Shown piece by piece: positions 12,421-24,990 of a stretch of 64,000 nucleotides of DNA. The stretch's first letter is position 1, and the number at the start of each line of letters is the position of its first letter. The notes under the pieces are model-generated. The model worked only from the letters and a program-made list of their open reading frames with translations. It searched no databases and was not told where the DNA came from. Origin of the DNA: Brachycybe producta (lineage: Eukaryota > Arthropoda > Diplopoda > Playtdesmida > Andrognathidae); NCBI GenBank assembly GCA_036925085.1, contig JAUPFP010000163.1, positions 1-64,000 of the forward strand. The letters run 5' to 3'. The position numbers and the translations under genes were made by a program.

Positions 12421-15022
12421 AACCTTAAACGTAAAATCTTAAACGTTCAACCTTAAACGTGAAACTTTAAACGTGAAACCTTAAACGTTCAACCTTAAAC
12501 GTTCAACCTTAAACGTTCAACCTTAAACTTTCAACCTTAAAAGTTCAACCTTAAACGTGAAACCTTAAACGTTCAACCTTAAACTTTCAACCTTAAAAGA
12601 TCAACCTTAAACGTGAAACCTTAAACGTTCAACCTTAAACGTAAAACCTTAAACGTGAAACCTTAAATGTTCAACCTTAAACGTTCAACCTAAAACGTTC
12701 AAACTTAAACGTTCAACATTAAACGTGAAACCTTAAACGTTCAACCTTAAACGTTCAACAATAAACGTTCAACCTTAAACGTTCAACAATAAACGTTCAA
12801 CCTTAAACGTTCAACCTTAAACGTTCAACCTTAAACGTTCAACCTTAAACGTTCAACCTTAAACGTTCAACCATAAACGTTCAACCTTAAACGTTCAACC
12901 TTAAACGTTCAACCTTAAACGTTCAACCTAAACATTCAACCTTAAACGTTCAACCTTAAACGTTCAACCTTAAACGTTCAACCTTAAACGTTCAACCTTA
13001 AACGTTCAACCTAAAACGTTCAACCTTAAACGTTCAACCTTAAACGTTCAACCTTTAACGTTCAACCTTAAACGTTAAACCTTAAACGTTCAACCTTAAA
13101 CATTCAATCTTTAACGTGAAACCTTAAACGTGAAACCTTAAATGTAAAACCTTAAACGTTCAACCTTTAACGTTCCACCTTAAACGTTCAACCTTAAACG
13201 TGAAACCTTAAACGTGAAACCTTAAACGTGAAACCTTAAACGTTCAACCTTAAATGTTCCACCTTAAACGTTCCACCTTAAACGTTCAACCTTAAACGTT
13301 CAACCTTAAACGTTCAACCTTTAACGTTCAACCTTAAACGTTAAACCTTAAACGTTCAACCTTAAACATTCAACCTTTAACGTGAAACCTTAAACGTGAA
13401 ACCTTAAACGTGAAACCTTAGACGTGAAACCTTAAACGTTCAACCTTAAACGTTCAACCTTAAACGTGAAACCTTAAACGTGAAACCTTAAACGTGAAAC
13501 CTTAAACGTGAAACCTTAAACGTGAAACCTTAAACGTGAAACTTTAAACATTCAACCTTAAACGTTCAACCTTAAATGTTCAACCTTAAACGTTCAAACT
13601 TAAACGTTCAACCTTAAACGTTCAACCTTATACGTTCAACATTAAACATTCAACCTTAAACGTTCAACCTTAAACATTCAACCTTAAATGTTCAACCGTA
13701 AACGTTCAACCTTAAACGTTCAACCTTAAACGTTCAACCTTAAACATTCAAATTTAAACGTTCAACCTTAAACGTTCAACCTTATACGTTCAACCTTAAA
13801 CGTTCAACCTTAAACATTCAACCTTAAATATTCAACCTTAAATGTTCAACCGTAAACGTTCAACCTTAAACGTTCAACCTTAAACGTAAAATCTTAAACG
13901 TTCAACCTTAAACGTGAAACTTTAAACGTGAAACCTTAAACTTTCAACCTTAAATGTTCAACCTTAAACGTTCAACCTTATACGTTCAACCTTAAACGTT
14001 CAACCTTAAACATTCAACTTTGAATGTTCAACCGTAAATGTTCAACCTTAAACGTTCAACCTTAAACGTTCAACCTTAAACATTCAACCTTAAACATTCA
14101 ACCTTAAACATTCAACCTTAAACGTTCAACCTTAAACGTTCAACCTTAAACATTCAACCTTAAACGTTCAACCTTAAACGGGAAACTTTAAACGTGAAAC
14201 CTTAAACGTGAAACCTTATACGTTCAACCTTAAACGTTCAACCTTAAACTTTCAACATTAAACGTTCAACCTTAAACGTGAAACCTTAAACGTTCAACCT
14301 TAAACGTACAACCTTAAACGTGAAACCTTATATGTTCAACCTTAAACTTTCAACCTAAAACGTTCAACCTTAAACGTTCAACCTTAAACATTCAACCTTA
14401 AATGTTCAACCTTAAACGTTCAACCTTAAACGTTCAACCTTAAACGTTCAACCTTAAACATTCAACCTAAACCTTCAACCTTAAACGTTCAACCTTAAAC
14501 GTTCAACCTTAAACATTCAACCTTAAACATTCAACCTTAAACGTTCAACCTTAAACGTTCAACCTTAAACGTTCAACCTTAAACGTTCAACCTTAAACGT
14601 TCAACCGTAATCGTTCAATCTTAAACGTGACACCTTAAACGTGAAACATTAAACGTGAAACTTTAAACGTGAAACCTTAAATGTTCAACCTTAAACGTTC
14701 AAACTTAAACGTTCAACCTTAAACGTTCAACCTTATACGTTCAACCTTAAACGTTCAACCTTAAACGTTCAACCTTAAACGTTCAACCTTAAATGTTCAA
14801 CCTTAAACGTTCAACCTTAAACGTTCAACCTTAAACGTTCAACCTTAAACGTTCAACCTTAAACGTTCAACCTTAAAAGTTCAACCTTAATCGTTCAATC
14901 TTAAACGTGACACCTTAAACCTGAAACCTTAAACGTGAAACTTTAAACGTGAAACCTTAAATGTTCAACCTTCAACGTTCAAACTTAAACGTTCAACCTT
15001 AAACGTTCAACCTTATACGTTC
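12421..15022 (+). repeat. 2,602-bp tandem unit, copy 2
   Basis: Second copy of the 2,602-bp unit, abutting the first with no intervening sequence. No net length change was detectable across the markers compared. The few substitutions I found are mostly at the CpG: copy 1 has ACATT near 10,276 where copy 2 has ACGTT, copy 1 has ATGTG near 10,595 where copy 2 has ACGTG, and near 12,245-12,265 copy 1 has AAAAGTT and AAATGTT where copy 2 has ACGTT. The near-identity and intact length suggest a recent single unequal exchange. After 15,022 the sequence turns into plain consensus monomers rather than a third copy. Confidence 0.92.
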
Positions 15023-16775
15023 AACCTTAAACGTTCAACCTTAAACGTTCAACCTTAAACGTTCAACCTTAAACGTTCAACCTTAAACGTTCAACCTTAA
15101 ACGTTCAACCTTAAACGTTCAACCTTAAACGTTCAACCTTAAACGTTCAACCTTAAACGTTCAACCTTAAACGTTCAACCTTAAACGTTCAACTTTAAAC
15201 GTTCAACCTTAAACGTTCAACCTTAAACGTTCAACCTTAAACGTTCAACCTTAAACGTTCAACCTTAAACGTTCAACCTTAAACGTTCAACCTAAAACGT
15301 TCAACCTTAAACGTTCAACCTTAAACGTTCAATTTTAAACGTTCAACCTTAAACGTTCAACCTTAAACGTTCAACCTTAAACGTTCAACCTTAAACGTTC
15401 AACCTTAAACGTTCAACCTTAAACGTTCAACCTAAACCTTCAACCTTAAACGTTCAACCTTAAACGTTCAACCTTAAACGTTCAACCTTAAACGTTCAAC
15501 CTTAAACGTTCAACCTTAAACGTTCAACCTTAAACGTTCAACCTTAAACGTTCAACCTTAAACGTTCAACCTTAAACGTTCAACCTTAAACGTTCAACCT
15601 TAAACGTTCAACCTTAAACGTTCAACCTTAAACGTTCAACCTTAATCGTTCAACCTTAATCGTTCAATCTTAAACGTGACACCTTAAACGTGAAACTTTA
15701 AACGTGAAACCTTAAATGTTCAACCTTAAACGTTCAAACTTAAACGTTCAACCTTAAACGTTCAACCTTATACGTTCAACCTTAAACGTTCAACCTTAAA
15801 CGTTCAACCTTAAACATTCAACCTTAAACGTTCAACCTTAAACGTTCAACCTTAAACGTTCATCCTTAAACGTTCAACCTAAAACGTTCAACCTTAAACG
15901 TTCAACCTTAAACATGACACCTTAAACGTGAAACCTTAAACGTGAAACTTTAAACGTGAAACCTTAAATGTTCAACCTTAAACGTTCAACCTTAAACGTT
16001 CAACCTTAAACGTTCAACCTTAAACGTTCAACCTTAAATGTTCAACCTTAAACGTTCAACCTTAATTGTTCAACCTTAAACGTTCAACCTTAAACGTTCA
16101 ACCTTAAACGTTCAACCTTAATCGTTCAATCTTAAACGTGACACCTTAAACGTGAAACCTTAAACGTGAAACTTTAAACGTGAAACCTTAAATGTTCAAC
16201 TTTAAACGTTCAAACTTAAACGTTCAACCTTAAACGTTCTACCTTATACGTTCAATCTTAAATGTTCAACCTTAAACGTTCAACCTTAAACGTTCAACCT
16301 TAAACGTTCAACCTTAAACGTTCAACCTTAAACGTTCAACCTTAAACGTTCAACCTTAAACGTTCAACCTTATACGTTCAACCTTAAATGTTCAACCTTA
16401 AACGTTCAACCTTAAACGTTCAACCTTAAACGTTCAACCTTAAACGTTCAACCTTAAACATTCAACCTTAATCGTTCAATCTTAAACGTGACACCTTAAC
16501 CGTGAAACCTTAAACGTGAAACTTTAAACGTGAAACCTTAAATGTTCAACCTTAAACGTTCAAACTTAAACGTTCAACCTTAAACGTTCAACCTTATACG
16601 TTCAACCTTAAACGTTCAACCTTAAACGTTCAACCTTAAACGTTCAACCTTAAACGTTCAACCTTAAATGTTCAACCTTAAACGTTCAACCTTAAACGTT
16701 CAACCTTAAATGTTCAACCTTAAACGTTCAACCTTAAACGTTCAACCTTAAACGTTCAACCTTAATCGTTCAATC
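13908..16775 (+). repeat. Segmental duplication, left copy (partner near 21.8-24.7 kb)
   Basis: Shared rare markers pair this block with about 21,773-24,708. TTCAACTTTG lies at 14,013 and 21,876 (offset 7,863), the head after AAAAGTTC at 14,889 and 22,738 (7,849), AATTTT at 15,331 and 23,152 (7,821), and CATCC at 15,861 and 23,808 (7,947). Heads at 16,120, 16,470 and 16,764 pair with 24,053, 24,403 and 24,697 (all 7,933). A unique TTAACCGTGA variant follows the head at 16,470 and its partner at 24,403. All changes in offset are multiples of 14. The block overlaps the second 2,602-bp unit, so this duplication involves sequence on both sides of 15,022. Confidence 0.87.
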
Positions 16776-19114
16776 TTAAACGTGACACCTTAAACGTGAA
16801 ACCTTAAACGTGAAACTTTAAACGTGAAACCTTAAATGTTCAACCTTAAACGTTCAAACTTAAACGTTCAACCTTAAACGTTCAACCTTATACGTTCAAC
16901 CTTAAACGTTCAACCTTAAACGTTCAACCTTAAACGTTCAACCTTAAACGTTCAACCTTAAACGTTCAACCTTAAACGTTCAACCTTAAACGTTCAACCT
17001 TAAACGTTCAACCTTAAACGTTCAATCTTAAACGTTCAACCTTAAACGTTCAACCTTAAACGTTCAACCTTAAACGTTCAACCTTAAACGTTCAACCTTA
17101 AACGTTCAACCTTAAACGTTCAACCTTAAACATTCAACCTTAAACGTTCAACCTTAAACGTTCAACCTAAAACGTTCAACCTTAAACGTTCAACCTTAAA
17201 CGTTCAACCTTAAACGTTCAACCTTAAACGTTCAACCTTAAACGTTCAAACTTAAACGTTCAACCTTAAACGTTCAACCTTATACGTTCAACCTTAAACG
17301 TTCAACCTTAAACGTTCAACCTTAAATGTTCAACCTTAAACGTTCAACCTTAAACGTTCAACCTTAAACGTTCAACCTTAAACGTTCAACCTTAAACGTT
17401 CAACCTTAAACGTTCAATCTTAAACGTTCAACCTTAAACGTTCAACCTTAAACGTTCAACCTTAAACGTTCAACCTTAAACGTTCAACCTTAAACCTTCA
17501 ACCTTAAACGTTCAACCTTATACGTTCAAAATTAAACGTTCAACCTTAAACGTTCAACCTTAAACGTTCAACCTTAAACGTTCAACCTTAATCGTTCAAT
17601 CTTAAACGTGACACCTTAAACGTGAAACCTTAAACGTGAAACTTTAAACGTGAAACCTTAAATGTTCAACCTTAAACGTTCAAACTTAAACTTTCAACCT
17701 TAAACGTTCAACCTTATACGTTCAACCTTAAACGTTCAACCTTAAACGTTCAACCTTAAACGTTCAACCTTAAACGTTCAACCTTAAATGTTCAACCTTA
17801 AACGTTCAACCTTAAACGTTCAACCTTAAACGTTCAACCTTAAACGTTCAACCTTAAACGTTCAACCTTAATCGTTCAATCTTAAACGTGACACCTTAAA
17901 CGTGAAACCTTAAACGTGAAACTTTAAACGTGAAACCTTAAATGTTCAACCTTAAACGTTCAACCTTAAACGTTCAACCTTAAACGTTCAAGCTTAAACG
18001 TTCAACCTTAAACGTTCAACCTTAAACGTTCAACCTTAAACGTTCAACCTTAAACGTTCAACCTTAAACGTTCAACCTTAAACGTTCAACCTTAAACGTT
18101 CAACCTTAAACGTTCAACCTTAAACGTTCAATCTTAAACGTTCAACCTTAAACGTTCAACCTTAAACGTTCAACCTTAAACGTTCAACCTTAAACGTTCA
18201 ACCTTAAACGTTCAACCTTAAACGTTCAACCTTAAACATTCAACCTTAAACGTTCAACCTTAAACATTCAACCTTAAACGTTCAACCTTAAACGTTCAAC
18301 CTAAAACGTTCAACCTTAAACGTTCAACCTTAAACGTTCAACCTTAAACGTTCAACCTAAACCTTCAACCTTAAACGTTCAACCTTATACGTTCAAAATT
18401 AAACGTTCAACCTTAAACGTTCAACCTTAAACGTTCAACCTTAAACGTTCAACCTTAATCGTTCAATCTTAAACGTGACACCTTAAACGTGAAACCTTAA
18501 ACGTGAAACTTTAAACGTGAAACCTTAAATGTTCAACCTTAAACGTTCAAACTTAAACGTTCAACCTTAAACGTTCAACCTTATACGTTCAACCTTAAAC
18601 GTTCAACCTTAAACGTTCAACCTTAAATGTTTAACCTTAAACGTTCAACCTTAAACGTTCAACCTTAAACGTTCAACCTTAAACGTTCAACCTTAAACGT
18701 TCAACCTTAAACGTTCAACCTTAAACGTTCAACCTTAAACGTTCAACCTTAATCGTTCAATCTTAAACGTGACACCTTAAACGTGAAACTTTAAACGTGA
18801 AACCTTAAATGTTCAACCTTAAACGTTCAAACTTAAACGTTCAACCTTAAACGTTCAACCTTATACGTTCAACCTTATACGTTCAACCTTAAACGTTCAA
18901 CCTTAAACGTTCAACCTTAAACGTTCAACCTTAAACGTTCAACCTTAAACGTTCAACCTTAAACATGACACCTTAAACGTGAAACCTTAAACGTGAAACT
19001 TTAAACCTGAAACCTTAAATGTTCAACCTTAAACGTTCAACCTTAAACGTTCAACCTTAAACGTTCAACCTTAAACGTTCAACCTTAAACGTTCAACCTT
19101 AAACATTCAACCTT

Positions 19115-21771
19115 AAATGTTCAACCTTAAACGTTCAACCTTAATTGTTCAACCTTAAACGTTCAACCTTAAACGTTCAACCTTAAACGTTCAACCTTAA
19201 ACGTTCAACCTTATTCGTTCAATCTTAAACGTGACACCTTAAACGTGAAACCTTAAACATGAAACTTTAAACGTGAAACCTTAAATGTTCAACTTTAAAC
19301 GTTCAAACTTAAACGTTCAACCTTAAACGTTCTACCTTATAAGTTCAACCTTAAACGTTCAACCTTAAACGTTCAACCTTAAACGTTCAACCTTAAACGT
19401 TCAACCTTAAACGTTCAACCTTAAACGTTCAACCTTAAACGTTCAACCTTAAACGTTCAACCTTAAACGCTCAACCTTAAACGTTCAACCTTAAACGTTC
19501 AACCTTAAACGTTCAACCTTAAACGTTCAACCTTAAACGTTCAACCTAAACCTTCAACCTTAAACGTTCAACCTTAAACGTTCAACCTTAAACGTTCAAC
19601 CTTAAACGTTCAACCTTAAACGTTCAACCTTAAACGTTCAACCTTAAACGCTCAACCTTAAACGTTCAACCTTAAACTTTCAACCTTAAACGTTCAACCT
19701 TAATCGTTCAATCTTAAACGTGACACCTTAAACGTGAAACCTTAAACATTCAACCTTAAACGTTCAACCTTAAATGTTCAACCTTAAACGTTCAACCTTA
19801 AACGTTCAACCTTAAACGTTCAACCTTAAACGTTCAACCTTAAACGTTCAACCTTAATCGTTCAATCTTAAACGTGACACCTTAAACGTGAAACCTTAAA
19901 CATTCAACCTTAAACGTTCAACCTTAAATGTTCAACCTTAAACGTTAAACCTTAAACGTTCAACCTTAAACGTTCAACCTTAAACGTTCAACCTTAAACG
20001 TTCAACCTTAATCGTTCAATCTTAAACGTGACACCTTAAACGTGAAACCTTAAACGTGAAACTTTAAACGTGAAACCTTAAATGTTCAACCTTAAACGTT
20101 CAAACTTAAACGTTCAACCTTAAACGTTCAACCTTATACGTTCAACCTTAAACGTTCAACCTTAAACGTTCAACCTTAAACGTTCAACCTTAAACGTTCA
20201 AACTTAAACGTTCAACCTTAAACGTTCAACCTTAAACGTTCAACCTTAAACGTTCAACCTTAAACGTTCAACCTTAAACGTTCAAAGTTAAACGTTCAAC
20301 CTTAAACGTTCAACCTTAATCGTTCAATCTTATACATGACACCTTAAACGTGAAACCTTAAACGTGAAACTTTAAACGTGAAACCTTAAATGTTCAACCT
20401 TAAACGTTCAAACTTAAACGTTCAACCTTAAACGTTCTACCTTATACGTTCAACCTTAAACGTTCAACCTTAAACGTTCAACCTTAAACGTTCAACCTTA
20501 AACGTTCAACCTTAAACGTTCAACCTTAAACGTTCAACCTTATACGTTCAACCTTAAACATTCAACCTTAAACGTTCAACCTTAAATGTTCAACCTTAAA
20601 CGTTCAACCTTAAACGTTCAACCTTAAACGTTCAACCTTAAACGTTCAACCTTAAACGTTCAACCTTAAACGTTCAACCTTAATCGTTCAATCTTAAACG
20701 TGACACCTTAAACGTTCAACCTTAAACGTTCAACCTTAAACGTTCAACCTTAAACGTTCAACCTTAAACGTTCAACCTAAAACGTTCAACCTTAAACGTT
20801 CAACCTTAAACGTTCAACCTTAAACGTTCAACCTTAAACGTTCAACCTTAAACGTTCAACCTTAAACGTTCAACCTTAAACGTTCAACCTTAAACGTTCA
20901 ACCTTAAACGTTCAACCTAAACCTTCAACCTTAAACGTTCAACCTTAAACGTTCAACCTTAAACGTTCAACCTTAAACGTTCAACCTTAAACGTTCAACC
21001 TTAAACGTTCAACCTTAAACGTTCAACCTTAAACGTTCAACCTTAAACATTCAACCTTAAACGTTCAACCTTAATCGTTCAATCTTAAACGTGACACCTT
21101 AAACGTGAAACCTTAAACGTGAAACTTTAAACGTGAAACCTTAAATGTTCAACCTTAAACGTTCAAACTTAAACGTTCAACCTTAAACGTTCAACCTTAT
21201 ACGTTCAACCTTAAACGTTCAACCTTAAACGTTCAACCTTAAACGTTCAACCTTAAACGTTCAACCTTAAATGTTCAACCTTAAACGTTCAACCTTAAAC
21301 GTTCAACCTTAAACGTTCAACCTTAAACGTTCAACCTTAAATGTTCAACCTTAAACGTTCAACCTTAAACGTTCAACCTTAAACGTTCAACCTTAAATGT
21401 TCAACCTTAAACGTTCAACCTTAATCGTTCAATCTTAAACATGACACCTTAAACGTGAAACCTTAAACGTGAAACTTTAAACGTGAAACCTTAAATGTTC
21501 AACCTTAAACGTTCAAACTTAAACGTTCAACCTTAAACGTTCTACCTTATACGTTCAACCTTAAACTTTCAACCTTAAACGTTCAACCTTAAACGTTCAA
21601 CCTTAAACGTTCAACCTTAAACGTTCAACCTTATACGTTCAACCTTAAATGTTCAACCTTAAATGTTCAACCTTAAATGTTCAACCTTAAACGTTCAACC
21701 TTAAACGTTCAACCTTAAACGTTCAACCTTAAACGTTCAACCTTAAACGTTCAACCTTAAACGTTCAACCT
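19115..21771 (+). repeat. Segmental duplication, left copy (partner near 25.0-27.6 kb)
   Basis: Pairs with about 24,991-27,619. AATTGTTC lies at 19,143 and 25,019, and the distinctive TTATTCGTTC head variant at 19,213 and 25,089 (both offset 5,876). TTATACATGA lies at 20,331 and 26,151, and the 13-bp monomer near 20.92 pairs with 26.74 kb (offset 5,820). Heads at 21,073 and 21,423 pair with 26,879 and 27,229 (5,806), and CCTATAACG at 21,771 with 27,619 (5,848). Offset changes are multiples of 14. The block starts within consensus monomers, so its left edge could be earlier. Confidence 0.83.
19702..20009 (+). repeat. Two tandem 154-bp short HOR units
   Basis: Heads start at 19,702, 19,856 and 20,010, exactly 154 bp (11 monomers) apart, much shorter than the usual 280-350 bp. 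Both 154-bp units have a truncated head: after the CACC and consensus TGA-ending monomers they go to ACATT rather than the AACTTT monomer. The second unit differs by one GTTAAACC monomer. This is a local dimer formed by unequal exchange of a shortened repeat. Confidence 0.87.
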
Positions 21772-21772
21772 A

Positions 21773-24708
21773 TAACGTGAAACTTTAAACATTCAACCTT
21801 AAACTTTCAACCTTAAATGTTCAACCTTAAACGTTCAACCTTATACGTTCAACCTTAAACGTTCAACCTTAAACATTCAACTTTGAATGTTCAACCGTAA
21901 ATGTTCAACCTTAAACGTTCAACCTTAAACGTTCAACCTTAAACATTCAACCTTAAACATTCAACCTTAAACATTCAACCTTAAACGTTCAACCTTAAAC
22001 ATTCAACCTTAAACGTTCAACCTTAAACGGGAAACTTTAAACGTGAAACCTTAAACGTGAAACCTTATACGTTCAACCTTAAACGTTCAACCTTAAACTT
22101 TCAACCTTAAACGTTCAACCTTAAACGTGAAACCTTAAACGTTCAACCTTAAACGTTCAACCTTATACGTTCAACCTTATATGTTCAACCTTAAACTTTC
22201 AACCTAAAACGTTCAACCTTAAACGTTCAACCTTAAACATTCAACCTTAAATGTTCAACCTTAAACGTTCAACCTTAAACGTTCAACCTTAAACGTTCAA
22301 CCTTAAACGTTCAACCTAAACCTTCAACCTTAAACGTTCAACCTTAAACGTTCAACCTTAAACATTCAACCTTAAACGTTCAACCTTAAACGTTCAACCT
22401 TAAACGTTCAACCTTAAACGTTCAACCTTAAACGTTCAACCTTAAACGTTCAACCGTAATCGTTCAATCTTAAACGTGACACCTTAAACGTGAAACATTA
22501 AACGTGAAACCTTAAATGTTCAACCTTAAACGTTCAAACTTAAACGTTCAACCTTAAACGTTCAACCTTATACGTTCAACCTTAAACGTTCAACCTTAAA
22601 CGTTCAACCTTAAACGTTCAACCTTAAACGTTCAACCTTAAAGGTTCAACCTTAAACGTTCAACCTTAAACGTTCAACCTTAAACGTTCAACCTTAAACG
22701 TTCAACCTTAAACGTTCAACCTTAAAAGTTCAACCTTAATCGTTCAATCTTAAACGTGACACCTTAAACGTGAAACCTTAAACGTGAAACTTTAAACGTG
22801 AAACCTTAAATGTTCAACCTTCAACGTTCAAACTTAAATGTTCAACCTTAAACGTTCAACCTTATACGTTCAACCTTAAACGTTCAACCTTAAACGTTCA
22901 ACCTTAAACGTTCAACCTTAAACGTTCAACCTTAAACGTTCAACCTTAAACGTTCAACCTTAAACGTTCAACCTTAAACGTTCAACCTTAAACGTTCAAC
23001 CTTAAATGTTCAACCTTAAACGTTCAACCTTAAACGTTCAACCTTAAACGTTCAACCTTAAAAGTTCAACCTTAAACGTTCAACCTTAAACGTTCAACCT
23101 TAAACGTTCAACCTAAAACGTTCAACCTTAAACGTTCAACCTTATACGTTCAATTTTAAACGTTCAACCTTAAACGTTCAACCTTAAACGTTCAACCTTA
23201 AACGTTCAACCTTAAACGTTCAACCTTAAACGTTCAACCTAAACCTTCAACCTTAAACGTTCAACCTTAAACGTTCAAAATTAAACGTTCAACCTTAAAC
23301 GTTCAACCTTAAACGTTCAACCTTAATCGTTCAATCTTAAACGTGACACCTTAAACGTGAAACCTTAAACGTGAAACTTTAAACGTGAAACCTTAAATGT
23401 TCAACCTTAAACGTTCAAACTTAAACGTTCAACCTTAAACGATCAACCTTATACGTTCAACCTTAAACGTTCAACCTTAAACGTTCAACCTTAAACGTTC
23501 AACCTTAAACGTTCAACCTTAAACGTTCAACCTTAAACCTTCAACCATAAACGTTCAACCTTAAACGTTCAACCTTAAACGTTCAACCTTAATCGTTCAA
23601 CCTTAATCGTTCAATCTTAAACGTGACACCTTAAACGTGAAACTTTAAACGTGAAACCTTAAATGTTCAACCTTAAACGTTCAAACTTAAACGTTCAACC
23701 TTAAACGTTCAACCTTATACGTTCAACCTTAAACGTTCAACCTTAAACGTTCAACCTTAAACATTCAACCTTAAACGTTCAACCTTAAACGTTCAACCTT
23801 AAACGTTCATCCTTAAACGTTCAACCTAAAACGTTCAACCTTAAACGTTCAACCTTAAACATGACACCTTAAACGTGAAACCTTAAACGTGAAACTTTAA
23901 ACGTGAAACCTTAAATGTTCAACCTTAAACGTTCAACCTTAAACGTTCAACCTTAAACGTTCAACCTTAAATGTTCAACCTTAAACGTTCAACCTTAATT
24001 GTTCAACCTTAAACGTTCAACCTTAAACGTTCAACCTTAAACGTTCAACCTTAATCGTTCAATCTTAAACGTGACACCTTAAACGTGAAACCTTAAACGT
24101 GAAACTTTAAACGTGAAACCTTAAATGTTCAACTTTAAACGTTCAAACTTAAACGTTCAACCTTAAACGTTCTACCTTATACGTTCAACCTTAAATGTTC
24201 AACCTTAAACGTTCAACCTTAAACGTTCAACCTTAAACGTTCAACCTTAAACGTTCAACCTTAAACGTTCAACCTTAAACGTTCAACCTTAAACGTTCAA
24301 CCTTAAACGTTCAACCTTATACGTTCAACCTTAAACGTTCAACCTTAAACGTTCAACCTTAAACGTTCAACCTTAAACGTTCAACCTTAAACATTCAACC
24401 TTAATCGTTCAATCTTAAACGTGACACCTTAACCGTGAAACCTTAAACGTGAAACTTTAAACGTGAAACCTTAAATGTTCAACCTTAAACGTTCAAACTT
24501 AAACGTTCAACCTTAAACGTTCAACCTTATACGTTCAACCTTAAACGTTCAACCTTAAACGTTCAACCTTAAACGTTCAACCTTAAACGTTCAACCTTAA
24601 ATGTTCAACCTTAAACGTTCAACCTTAAACGTTCAACCTTAAACGTTCAACCTTAAACGTTCAACCTTAAACGTTCAACCTTAAACGTTCAACCTTAATC
24701 GTTCAATC
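21773..24708 (+). repeat. Segmental duplication, right copy (partner near 13.9-16.8 kb)
   Basis: Right member of the pair at an offset of about 7.82-7.95 kb. It carries the domain A-like TTGAATG and CCGTAAATG variants at 21,876-21,900 that are otherwise confined to the 2,602-bp units, so a piece of that unit has been copied into domain B. It ends at 24,708: the head beginning at 24,697 breaks off after AATCTTAAACG and continues with consensus, whereas its partner at 16,764 continues through the full head. Confidence 0.87.
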
Positions 24709-24990
24709 TTAAACGTTCAACCTTAAACGTTCAACCTTAAACGTTCAACCTTAAACGTTCAACCTTAAACGTTCAACCTTAATCGTTCAATCTTAAACGT
24801 GACACCTTAAACGTGAAACCTTAAACGTGAAACTTTAAACGTGAAACCTTAAATGTTCAACCTTAAACGTTCAAACTTAAACGTTCAACCTTAAACGTTC
24901 AACCTTATACGTTCAACCTTAAACGTTCAACCTTAAACGTTCAACCTTAAACGTTCAACCTTAAACGTTCAACCTTAAACGTTCAACCTT

